A stretch of DNA of 64,000 nt from SB11 sp964584305 (lineage in GTDB: Bacteria > Bacteroidota > Bacteroidia > UBA8524). The DNA lies in assembly GCA_964584305.1 (NCBI GenBank), contig CAZOZL010000003.1, positions 1 to 64,000 on the forward strand, given 5' to 3'. This document shows positions 6,773 to 14,471 of the stretch, piece after piece. The notes under the pieces are model-generated. The model was not told where the DNA came from and searched no databases. It saw only the letters and a list, made by a program, of their open reading frames with translations. A program made the position numbers and the translations under genes. Each line of letters starts with the position of its first letter. Position 1 is the stretch's first letter.

Positions 6773-9118
6773 CTATTTCGTGGGCTTATAGGTAAGTTGT
6801 AAAGTAAATAAGCGTGGAGGGCTCATATCCGCAGGGCGTACCATATATATATTGTTGGTGATATTACTTAAAATCAAGGCTATTTTAAGTTTCTTAGTTG
6901 CCTCAAAACTTGTTCTAAAATCAAATACTAAGTTGCCGTTTTTACTTTCTTCTCTACCTTTTCTTATTCCTGGCACAAAGGCAGCAAAAAGTGGGTCAAC
7001 AAAAAAACCATCTACCCTTTGCATAAAACTGTTATACCGCCCACTCATTCCCCATGTCCAGCGTTTATATTTCACTTGTACATCCATTTTTGCCAAGTGC
7101 CTAAAACGGTATTTCAAAATGTTTGAGGTAGTATCAGAACTGCTTTTATGGTAGGTAAGTGCATTACCGTCAATGTCAAAACCATATACCTCATTAGGAG
7201 TTTTACTAATGGGGTTAATGTATGTATAACCTCCTATAATACTCATAGTGGTATTGCCTACTTTGCCCTCGCCACCCACACTAATATCAATACCACTAAT
7301 GCGTGTTTGTCCCACATTTATTGAACGAAACCCCAAGCCCAACAAATTTGCTCCACCCATATTAGGAGCCCACCTTCCGAAATTAAACTCCATCATCCTA
7401 TCATATTCACTCCAAAAGCCTGCTACATCTACAAAACCTTGCCACTTGCCAAGTTTTACACCTTGTTTAATGGCTATCTCGGTATTCCAACCTGTTTCTG
7501 ATTTTAAATTGTTGTTGGGATATACGTGTAAAGGACCTACTGAGGTACGCACAAAACTTTCTACTATGCTTGGGAAACGATAGCCCTGCCCATACGATGC
7601 CCTAAGAAAGGTAGCTTTACCTACTTCGTAGTTTATACCCGCCCTCACAACTGGTTTCGACTCGAAATAATCGTCAAGTCTAAAATTTTCATAACGCGCC
7701 CCCACATTTATAATAATTTTTTTCCATTTCCTTTCTAACTGTATAAAGGGAGCAAGATTGGCACTTTGGTGTATGCCCTGAAACAAGGGTGAATTGCTAA
7801 TGGTATAATTAGCAGCTACCCCACCTACTATATTTAGTTTTATCTTTTTAAAGCTATGCTGCACCTGATACTCGGCATAGTAATAATTTGAGGTGTTGGA
7901 TTGGTCGTTAACAGGGTCGCCATTATCTACATTATTATCTAAATAAAAATAGCGTGAGCGAATGCTATGGCGTGTTTCGCCCGTATAAAAAATGACATAA
8001 GGGTCTATATTATAACGTATGGTATTGGTAAAGTTAAAGCCCGAGTCCAATTGTGTATAGGCAAACTCATAGCTTTCCCAAAGTAAGAAAGTGCCTATCC
8101 TGCTGCTCATAAAATTTCCATTTACACCATACACCACATTTTTCACCTTTTTTGGGGTATAGCGGGTATTAAAGCTAAATCTGCCTCGATTTTCAGGTTC
8201 GCCCATTCTAAAACCATCATCATTAAAATAATTTACCGAGAAAGTACCATCAAACCTTCCCCAACGTTGCGAGTGAATAATGCTTGTCCCGTTTCTTAAT
8301 AGCGGTTTCCTACCTTGCCATTTTAAGTTTTCTCGCAAACCATTATCATACACTCCACTAAACAAGTTAACAGCAGTATATGGCTTATCCTTTGGGCGAA
8401 TAGTGCGGATATTTATCACCCCATTTAGTGCTGATGAGCCATAAAGTACTGACGATGCTCCCTTTATCACTTCTACTTGGTTTATACTCTCTACTGGTAA
8501 ATAATTCCATTGCACTTGGTTTGCATCACCTGATACCATGGGCATATCATCCAACAATACTAAAACCCGTGTCCCTGCACCATAACTCCAGCCACTGCCG
8601 CCTCGTATGCTTGCCTGCCCATCAATAAAACTTACACTGGGTATTTGGTTAATTCCCTCATCTAAATTTGCATTACTACGGTCTTGAAACAAATAAGGTT
8701 TTATCAACTCCATAGAAACAGTAACATTTTTTAGCTTTTGCTGGTTTCGCCCCGCCGATACTACTACTTGCTCAAAAATAGTAACCCCTTCTTTTAATTC
8801 AATATTTATAGTTAATACGCCTTTTTCAATTTTTTTACTATGGTTTTCGGGGATGTATATAAATGTTTGCTGCGCATACCCAACGTAACTAAATGTGAGT
8901 GTGTCCTTTATGTTAATATCGAGGGGAATACTATATTCTCCTTTAATGTTGGTAGCCATACCCTTATGCTTTGAGCTAAAGATAGTAACACCTACTAAAA
9001 CCTCTTTGGTATCAGCATCCGTTATCTTACCCCTCAAAGTAAAAGTTTGGGATTGCGCTACTTGTGAAACACATAATAACACACAAAAAAGAATAAATTG
9101 CTTATACAACTGCTGCAT
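6773..9118 (-). CDS. TonB-dependent outer-membrane receptor
   Basis: A 781-residue receptor. Residues 1-23 are a signal peptide ending near QVAQSQ. About 26-105 form a carboxypeptidase-regulatory-like beta sandwich (LRGKITDADTKEVLVGVTI ... FSYVGY). The plug follows (VVVSAGRNQQ to GVINIRT, including EVIKGASSVLYGSSALNGV). The rest is a beta barrel of aromatic-rich strands ending in FTLQLTYKPTK. No SusD-like partner is adjacent, so it is more like BtuB or siderophore receptors than a SusC glycan importer. The ligand is unknown. It immediately precedes aroA (2-bp gap). Confidence 0.95.
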   Translation of the reverse strand: MQQLYKQFILFCVLLCVSQVAQSQTFTLRGKITDADTKEVLVGVTIFSSKHKGMATNIKGEYSIPLDINIKDTLTFSYVGYAQQTFIYIPENHSKKIEKGVLTINIELKEGVTIFEQVVVSAGRNQQKLKNVTVSMELIKPYLFQDRSNANLDEGINQIPSVSFIDGQASIRGGSGWSYGAGTRVLVLLDDMPMVSGDANQVQWNYLPVESINQVEVIKGASSVLYGSSALNGVINIRTIRPKDKPYTAVNLFSGVYDNGLRENLKWQGRKPLLRNGTSIIHSQRWGRFDGTFSVNYFNDDGFRMGEPENRGRFSFNTRYTPKKVKNVVYGVNGNFMSSRIGTFLLWESYEFAYTQLDSGFNFTNTIRYNIDPYVIFYTGETRHSIRSRYFYLDNNVDNGDPVNDQSNTSNYYYAEYQVQHSFKKIKLNIVGGVAANYTISNSPLFQGIHQSANLAPFIQLERKWKKIIINVGARYENFRLDDYFESKPVVRAGINYEVGKATFLRASYGQGYRFPSIVESFVRTSVGPLHVYPNNNLKSETGWNTEIAIKQGVKLGKWQGFVDVAGFWSEYDRMMEFNFGRWAPNMGGANLLGLGFRSINVGQTRISGIDISVGGEGKVGNTTMSIIGGYTYINPISKTPNEVYGFDIDGNALTYHKSSSDTTSNILKYRFRHLAKMDVQVKYKRWTWGMSGRYNSFMQRVDGFFVDPLFAAFVPGIRKGREESKNGNLVFDFRTSFEATKKLKIALILSNITNNIYMVRPADMSPPRLFTLQLTYKPTK

Positions 9119-9128
9119 ACTACTTTTG
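9098..9128 (+). promoter_or_regulatory. Bacteroidota-type promoter for the secreted protein gene
   Basis: TTG (9098-9100), 20-bp spacer, TACTTTTG (9121-9128), matching TTG-N20-TAnnTTTG. It lies 37 bases upstream of the 9166 start and overlaps the first codons of the divergent TonB receptor gene. Confidence 0.65.
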
Positions 9129-9165
9129 AAACGGGCTTTTGTACAAGTTTAGTTAACCTCCTATT

Positions 9166-9918
9166 ATGAAAAAAATTTACACAACATTTTTCTTATTATT
9201 TATAAGTGCTATTGGATATAGCCAATGTACACCTACTAATATGTCCCAACCAGGGTACTCTCCTGATTTGTTGGATACCGCTTTTGTAGGACAAAACTAT
9301 GAAATGGTAGTAAATATTCGTATTCCTGCAGATACTACTGTTGTTATTTTTGGGCAAAGTATTGTTGCTGATATTGACTCTATACACTTGGTGAGAGTTG
9401 TAGGACTTCCTACAAATTTAACCTACCAGTGCAATGTAGCTAATTGCTTGTTTACACCCACACAAACATACTGTGCTAAAATATCGGGGACTGCTATTGC
9501 AAGTGATATTGGAATACATCCCTTACGCTTTGCTATTGTAGCTTATGCAAGTGCCGTAATATTAGGTACACCTACCAATTTTCCGCCGCAAGCCGATACG
9601 TTAGACCAATTTGATTTGGTGATATCTAACCAAGGAGGAACTAACAGTGTAGCCGAACTGGCAGAAAACGAGGCATTTCATATTTACCCCAATCCTGCAC
9701 AGCAACAATTTAATATTTTATTGAACGGTGAAGTTGGAGAAACCATTAGCTATGAAATAGTAAATATTACAGGCAAAATATTCTCTAAAGAAGCTGTGAT
9801 ACTAAAAAGTGCTAACGATGTAATTTCAATTTCGAGCGAAAACTGGGTAGCAGGCATTTATTTTGTAAGAATAGCGAACAAAAAAGGGGTGTTTACCCAA
9901 AAACTGAGAGTAGAGTAG
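9166..9918 (+). CDS. Secreted protein with type A T9SS C-terminal sorting domain
   Basis: A 250-residue exported protein. Residues 1-19 are a signal peptide (KKIYTTFFLLFISAIGYSQ). The body (about 20-155) is beta-rich with several cysteines (CTPT, CNVANC, YCAKISG) that may form disulfides; no enzyme motif is recognised. Residues about 172-250 are a typical Por secretion-system type A sorting domain, beginning FHIYPNPAQQQFNI and ending in GVFTQKLRVE. Such proteins cross the outer membrane through the type IX secretion system and are anchored or released. It is transcribed divergently from the TonB receptor and has its own promoter. Function of the mature part is unknown. Confidence 0.9.
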   Translation: MKKIYTTFFLLFISAIGYSQCTPTNMSQPGYSPDLLDTAFVGQNYEMVVNIRIPADTTVVIFGQSIVADIDSIHLVRVVGLPTNLTYQCNVANCLFTPTQTYCAKISGTAIASDIGIHPLRFAIVAYASAVILGTPTNFPPQADTLDQFDLVISNQGGTNSVAELAENEAFHIYPNPAQQQFNILLNGEVGETISYEIVNITGKIFSKEAVILKSANDVISISSENWVAGIYFVRIANKKGVFTQKLRVE

Positions 9919-9957
9919 TCCGTTAGTGCATTATTCTGTAATTTGTATTTTAAATAT

Positions 9958-10050
9958 TATTGCTATGCCTGTTGAATACAAAATTATTTGCCTGTACAAT
10001 ACTACCCCTCTTTTATAAGAGAGGGGCGACTTTGAGAAAATTGGGATAAA
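9958..10050. repeat. Dispersed repeat copy, related to 50-130
   Basis: TGTTGAATACAAAATTATTT then GCCTGTACAAT, a CCCCTCT/AGAGGGG hairpin at about 10004-10026, ACTTTGAGA and TTGGGATAA. The same order of blocks is seen at 50-130. It separates the secreted-protein gene from the PIN-domain gene. Confidence 0.65.
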
Positions 10051-10175
10051 AGTATATTTGGGGTGAGTTAACAAGGAGCCGCATCCTGAAAGCCTACATA
10101 CCAAATTATATTTTTTCAACTTGGAGTTGAAAACTTCTTATTTTTAAACTTCTATTACTATTGTAAACTGGAACT

Positions 10176-10970
10176 ATGGCGGAAATAATTTGCGACACGA
10201 ATATTTGGTATAATATAGCTAAAGATAAAATTAAATATCAAGACCTTGATAAACACTCATTAGTCCTGACTCAGGTAGTTGTACAAGAGTTAGCAACTTC
10301 TCCACGCTTAATTAATTCCCCTGAAATATTTATTAAAACCTGTGAAGCCGCATTGCGGCTTTCGAAACTAAAAAACTTAATTAATCCTTATCAATATCTT
10401 ATAGGGTATCCATTTGTGGATAACTTCACCTTTAGGAGTATCCTTAGCATGAATACATTTATTTCTAATCCAAATGAGGTAAAAAAAGTTTATGATAACG
10501 AAGACGATTTAAATGAGGTGAAAAAAGTTGGTAAAGGAGGAATAGAACATAAAAATAATTATACTGAATTGTTTAAGGAGCAGATTTCTATATATATAAA
10601 AGCTAATAAACTGACAGAAAAAAATAGTAGAAGGAATTATAGAAAGAATTACAATCCTGAATGGAGAAAAAAAGACATTGTTTCCTTGTTTGGGTTTTCC
10701 GAACAGGAAGAAGGAAATATATATTGGGATAAACATGAGTTTTTTCTGACGGTGTTTAATTATTGGATGATAGGACTTGTGACTGGGAAAAGTCAATATG
10801 ATAAAAATGACTGGGGGGATTATCTTAATTTAGTTTATGTTGGGAAAGGCATGAAGTATTATACGCATGAAAAAAAATGGATATTATTAATTTGGGATAG
10901 TGGAATGCAAGATTATTTGTTTAGGGATGAAGCAGTAAATGGAATACTAAAAAAAAATAATAAAGTATAG
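10176..10970 (+). CDS. Orphan PIN-like domain protein with internal insertion
   Basis: A 264-residue protein. The N-terminus ICDTNIWYNIAKD matches the first acidic motif of PIN-fold nucleases (DTNxW), and VVVQELATS supplies the usual second acidic residue. A C-terminal segment, KNDWGDYLNLVYVG then YYTHEKKW, resembles the last PIN motifs (paired Asp, then T-x-E/D). Between them is a lysine-rich insertion of roughly 100 residues, making it longer than the usual 130-150-residue VapC toxins. The gene is AT-rich, stands alone, and is flanked on both sides by dispersed repeats, which suggests transfer. No antitoxin gene is adjacent. Ribonuclease activity is inference from fold motifs; confidence in the fold is moderate. 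Confidence 0.75.
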   Translation: MAEIICDTNIWYNIAKDKIKYQDLDKHSLVLTQVVVQELATSPRLINSPEIFIKTCEAALRLSKLKNLINPYQYLIGYPFVDNFTFRSILSMNTFISNPNEVKKVYDNEDDLNEVKKVGKGGIEHKNNYTELFKEQISIYIKANKLTEKNSRRNYRKNYNPEWRKKDIVSLFGFSEQEEGNIYWDKHEFFLTVFNYWMIGLVTGKSQYDKNDWGDYLNLVYVGKGMKYYTHEKKWILLIWDSGMQDYLFRDEAVNGILKKNNKV

Positions 10971-11437
10971 TATATGATTTTGGCTCACCTCTAAATATTG
11001 ATAAAATAAGACCGTTGCAAGGACTAAAAAGAGGGATTTAGTCTGTTCGGGTTGTAATAAACTAGCGACTTCATTTGTAGGGCAACTATGGTGATTAAAT
11101 TTTACACCTCCCTTTAGTCCTTCCTTTACCCACCGCACAGGCATTGCGAGGAGGGAAACAGCCGCGCAGTCCTTACCCCATGTAATCATTTTGATATAGG
11201 CTAGGAAGCTAAGGATTTTCTATGCCAGTATGTATATAAGTCCGCCTGTGTGCTGTATCCTGAGCCTGCCGAAGGGTAAGCGATAGGTTTCAACCTATCG
11301 CTACGTTTCAAAACCATTGCATGGGCAATCTGTTATAGGTGTGAATTAACCCACAGATACTGAAACAAGTTCAGCATGACTGCCGCCGTACCAAAAGCGA
11401 ATAGCTAAAAAACCCTTGCAACGGTCTTGAGTAATCT
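10971..11437. repeat. Intergenic mosaic of dispersed repeats
   Basis: No gene is supported. Bases 11101-11185 (CACCTCCCTTTAGTCC ... GAGGAGGGAAACAGCCGC) are closely matched at 33845-33910. Bases 11280-11300 (GCGATAGGTTTCAACCTATC) form a perfect short hairpin matched at 47419-47440. Bases 11330-11390 (AATTAACCCACAG ... TACTGAAACAAGTT ... AGCATGA) match 33957-33995. CCGTTGCAAGG at 11011 and its inverse CCTTGCAACGG at 11415 bracket much of the region as inverted ends. Confidence 0.65.
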
Positions 11438-12469
11438 CTACAAATTATTATACCACGCTATTGCTTCTTTAATTTCATTGGTGGTGCAGTAGTTGTCAAT
11501 AGTAGCTTCGCCTATTTGTTCTAAAAGGGTAAAGTTTATGCCCAATTGGGTATTCTTTTTATCAGCACTCATTAGGTGTATCAATTTTTCGATACTATTT
11601 TCTGATATTTTGGGCAAAGTATAAAGCGTTTGTAATCTGCTAACAATGGCTTGCAATTCATCTTCACTTAATCCATTTTTTTGTGAAAGATAACCTTCTG
11701 CCATCATTCCCAATGCTATCGCTTCGCCGTGAAGTAGCGGGTTTTCAGTATTGTTTAAAAACCAAGATTCAACAGCGTGCCCTATGGTATGTCCAAAGTT
11801 TAACAGCTTGCGGATGCCATTTTCGTGCAGGTCTTGTTCCACTATTTCATTTTTTATAGTTACTGATGTATTTATCCATTGTTTAAATCTGCGGGGATTA
11901 TATTCTTGCAGTTCTGCCCAATGGTCGGCATTGTGTATGAGGGCGTGTTTTAGCATTTCTGCGAAACCTGCTTTGGTTTCACGCTCTGGCAATGTTTTTA
12001 AAAATGGCGGATGGATAAAATTCCCCAAAGGTTCTTTAAACAAGCCTATATAGTTTTTCAATCCTTTATAGTCAACGCCTAATTTTCCGCCTACGCTTGC
12101 ATCTACCATTGCTAAAAGGCTGGTGGGTACATTAATAAAGTATATGCCCCGTTGATAAACCGCCGCACAAAAGCCCCCCATATCTCCTACTACGCCTCCT
12201 CCTACATTTATTAGCAGCGATTTTCGGTTTGCTCCTTTTTCAATCAAAATATCAAAAATGCTCTCGCAGGTACTAAGGTTTTTGTTTTCTTCGCCTGCAT
12301 CAATGGTTATTGCCTCAAAAGCAAAGCCTTCTAACAAGGGTACACAATGCTGTGCAGTATTTTCATCTGCCAAAACAAAAACGCCCTCAAAATCTCGTGA
12401 GTTTACAAAGTTGGCTAAATACTCCAGCCCATTATCGCTTATAACTATATGTTCGTTTATTAGTTGCAT
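11438..12469 (-). CDS. aroB: 3-dehydroquinate synthase
   Basis: A 343-residue NAD- and metal-dependent cytosolic enzyme that converts DAHP to 3-dehydroquinate, the second shikimate-pathway step. The nucleotide-binding GGGVVGDMGGF motif, the NVPTSLLAMVDASVGGKLGVD motif and the metal-binding histidines in NFGHTIGHAVES and LLHGEAIALGM are all present. Length is normal. It is monocistronic in appearance, with dispersed repeats downstream and the divergent mtgA gene upstream. Confidence 0.97.
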   Translation of the reverse strand: MQLINEHIVISDNGLEYLANFVNSRDFEGVFVLADENTAQHCVPLLEGFAFEAITIDAGEENKNLSTCESIFDILIEKGANRKSLLINVGGGVVGDMGGFCAAVYQRGIYFINVPTSLLAMVDASVGGKLGVDYKGLKNYIGLFKEPLGNFIHPPFLKTLPERETKAGFAEMLKHALIHNADHWAELQEYNPRRFKQWINTSVTIKNEIVEQDLHENGIRKLLNFGHTIGHAVESWFLNNTENPLLHGEAIALGMMAEGYLSQKNGLSEDELQAIVSRLQTLYTLPKISENSIEKLIHLMSADKKNTQLGINFTLLEQIGEATIDNYCTTNEIKEAIAWYNNL

Positions 12470-12522
12470 AGTTCCTATTTGAAAATTTGGTAATTCGGTA
12501 ATTTGAGAATATCTTTTGCCTT

Positions 12523-13224
12523 GTGCAATTTAAAATTTTTAGAAGCCAAAGGCTTAAAAAAGTTATTAAGGCAGTAAAAACTGCTTTAACATTTCTGTTC
12601 CAGCTATTGTTGTTGGGTACAATAGTTTTTAGGGTAGTTCCTATTCCCTTAACTCCATTAATGGTGTTGCGCCCTTCGCCTATCAAAAAAAGCTGGGTAG
12701 CTTATGAAAACATAAATAAAAATGTACCCATTGCCGCTATGACCGCCGAAGATCCTTTTTTTCACAAGCATTGGGGGTTTGATTTTAAAGCTATAAAGGG
12801 CGCATTAAAAGACAATGTGAAAGGGAAGAAAACACTAAGAGGCGGAAGCACCATTAGCCAACAAACGGCAAAAAATGTATTTCTTTTCCCCGGTAGGGGA
12901 TATACCCGCTATGTAAGAAAGGCTATTGAAATTCCGCTCACTGCATGGTTGGAACTGATGTGGAACAAACGCCGCATTATGGAGGTATATCTAAATAGTA
13001 TAGAAATGGGCAACGGTATTTATGGTATTGAAGCTGCAGCACAGCATTATTTTAAAAAACCTGCCTCAAAATTAAGCGCACAACAAGCTGCCGCAATTGT
13101 GGTTTGTTTTCCTAATCCATTAAAAAGAAATCCTACAAGGTTATCCCCTCGCTTACGAAGAAAAAGAAACAGAATAGCACGTTGGATGCGTGGGTATAAA
13201 TTACCCCATACTCTTAACCCCTAA
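12523..13224 (+). CDS. mtgA: Monofunctional peptidoglycan glycosyltransferase
   Basis: A 233-residue GT51 enzyme that polymerises lipid II into glycan chains at the inner membrane. One N-terminal transmembrane helix (about 20-45) is followed by the GT51 motifs AEDPFFHKHWGFD with the catalytic Glu, RGGSTISQQTAKN, KRRIMEVYLNSIEMG and IYGIEAAAQHYFKK. There is no transpeptidase domain, so it is monofunctional. The start used is GTG 12523, since no ATG precedes the helix. Its last codon overlaps the end of the convergent rmlA gene by 4 bp. It is transcribed divergently from aroB. Confidence 0.95.
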   Translation: MQFKIFRSQRLKKVIKAVKTALTFLFQLLLLGTIVFRVVPIPLTPLMVLRPSPIKKSWVAYENINKNVPIAAMTAEDPFFHKHWGFDFKAIKGALKDNVKGKKTLRGGSTISQQTAKNVFLFPGRGYTRYVRKAIEIPLTAWLELMWNKRRIMEVYLNSIEMGNGIYGIEAAAQHYFKKPASKLSAQQAAAIVVCFPNPLKRNPTRLSPRLRRKRNRIARWMRGYKLPHTLNP

Positions 13225-14090
13225 AATTGGCGTTCCAACATTTTAATAAGGTATTTTCCATAGCCGCTTTTCACTAATGGGTCGGCAAGTTTTTGTAGTT
13301 GTGCTTTATCAATAAAACCCATGCGGAAGGCAATCTCTTCAGGGCAACCAATTTTAAGTGCTTGGCGTTCCTCAATTACCTGTACAAAATTACCTGCCTG
13401 CATTAGCGAGTTTATTGTACCCGTATCCAGCCACGCCGTTCCCCTGTTCATTAAAGCTACTTTTAGGCGGGTGCGTTCTAAATATATTCTGTTAATATCT
13501 GTTATCTCCAACTCACCACGTGGCGAAGGTTTTAAACTTTTTGCATAGGCTACCACCTCATTATCATAATAGTATAACCCAGGGACAGCATAACTTGATT
13601 TTGGATTTTCAGGTTTCTCATCAATGCTAATCACGTTCATATCCTCATCAAACTCTACCACACCGTACCGCTCGGGGTCGCTAACATGGTAGGCAAATAT
13701 TATTCCTCCTTCGGGGTTGTTGCAGGCTTGCAATGTGCGCGAAAACCCTGAACCATAAAATATATTATCGCCCAAAATAAGAGCAACTTTATCTTTACCA
13801 ATAAAATCTTCGCCAATGGTAAAGGCTTGTGCAAGTCCCTTTGGTTCTGCTTGTACAGCATAGTGAAACGAGCACCCAAACTGGCTGCCATCTCCCAGTA
13901 GTTTCTCAAACAAAGGCAAATCGTGCGGGGTTGAAATAATCAAAATTTCACGTATTCCCGATAACATTAAAGTAGTTAAAGGGTAGTAAATCATTGGTTT
14001 ATCGTAAACAGGCATTAGCTGTTTACTAACCGCAATAGTGAGTGGGTGCAATCGAGTTCCTGAACCACCTGCTAATATTATACCTTTCAT
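13221..14090 (-). CDS. rmlA: Glucose-1-phosphate thymidylyltransferase
   Basis: A 289-residue nucleotidyltransferase that makes dTDP-glucose from glucose-1-phosphate and dTTP, the first step to dTDP-L-rhamnose. The N-terminal GGSGTRLHPLTIAVSKQLMPVYDKPMIY signature is cut here to its hallmarks GSGTRL and KQLMPVYDKP; LGDNIFYG and ITDINRIYL are also present. Length matches the RmlA family. The remaining rml genes (BCD) are not in the window. Its stop overlaps that of mtgA by 4 bp, a tail-to-tail arrangement. Confidence 0.96.
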   Translation of the reverse strand: MKGIILAGGSGTRLHPLTIAVSKQLMPVYDKPMIYYPLTTLMLSGIREILIISTPHDLPLFEKLLGDGSQFGCSFHYAVQAEPKGLAQAFTIGEDFIGKDKVALILGDNIFYGSGFSRTLQACNNPEGGIIFAYHVSDPERYGVVEFDEDMNVISIDEKPENPKSSYAVPGLYYYDNEVVAYAKSLKPSPRGELEITDINRIYLERTRLKVALMNRGTAWLDTGTINSLMQAGNFVQVIEERQALKIGCPEEIAFRMGFIDKAQLQKLADPLVKSGYGKYLIKMLERQF

Positions 14091-14180
14091 GTTACAAGTA
14101 TAGTAAGATTTTCACATGATATTTAACATAATTGCTGAATATGAGTAGTTATCAAGAATAATCAAAAAGGCTCTATCATA

Positions 14181-14212
14181 CTATACGTCAATATTTTGTA
14201 TATTTATACGTC
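14181..14212 (+). promoter_or_regulatory. Direct repeats upstream of the antitoxin remnant
   Basis: TATACGTCA occurs at 14183-14191 and again at 14206-14214, two helical turns apart, immediately before and overlapping the ATG of the truncated antitoxin gene. Ribbon-helix-helix antitoxins typically bind short repeated sites in their own promoter, so this may be a surviving operator. Confidence 0.4.
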
Positions 14213-14287
14213 ATGGATACAAAACTAACAGTAAGGCTTGACCAAGAAATAATAGAAAGAGCTAAAAAATATGCTAAAGAATTTTAG
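14213..14287 (+). pseudogene. Truncated ribbon-helix-helix antitoxin gene
   Basis: An ATG-started frame of 24 codons ends in TAG: MDTKLTVRLDQEIIERAKK then YAKEF. This closely resembles the N-terminus of DUF6364-type ribbon-helix-helix antitoxins (xTKLTLRLDxxxIExAKxYA), which normally run to about 75-85 residues and precede a PIN toxin. Here the frame stops after the first helix and the following bases show no continuation, so it looks like a remnant of a lost toxin-antitoxin pair. It sits between the heads of rmlA and the tail of the giant PKD gene. Confidence 0.7.
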
Positions 14288-14360
14288 CGACATTGTAAAC
14301 TCATATCGAATTTACTGCCCAAGTTTGGCTTTGCTTTTTAGTGAGGATATTTCTTTACTA

Positions 14361-14396
14361 AAAAAAACTAAGAACCATCTCCCGACGGTTCTCAGT
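14361..14396 (-). terminator. Intrinsic terminator of the giant PKD-protein gene
   Basis: On the minus strand CTGAGAACC, an eleven-base loop, GGTTCTTAG, then a run of eight T. It lies about 75 bases after the stop of the PKD gene. Confidence 0.8.
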
Positions 14397-14471
14397 TTCT
14401 TGCGGTAATACTGGGTAACTACCGCTGCTAACTAACTATATATGGAATTTACGTGTCAGCCTTGTTTACTA

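Noticed and set aside
6773..9118. SusC-type polysaccharide utilisation locus
   Set aside because: The receptor has the N-terminal beta domain, but no SusD-like or glycoside hydrolase gene accompanies it.
10947..11189. An 80-codon minus-strand frame after the PIN gene
   Set aside because: Overlaps the PIN gene end and the CTCCCTTTAGTCC repeat; no protein features.
9919..11437. Whether the PIN gene is also bracketed by a duplicated neighbour gene tail
   Set aside because: I compared the ends of the secreted-protein gene and aroB with both flanks and saw no direct repeat of a gene end, so it is not grouped with the two modules at 47-53 kb.
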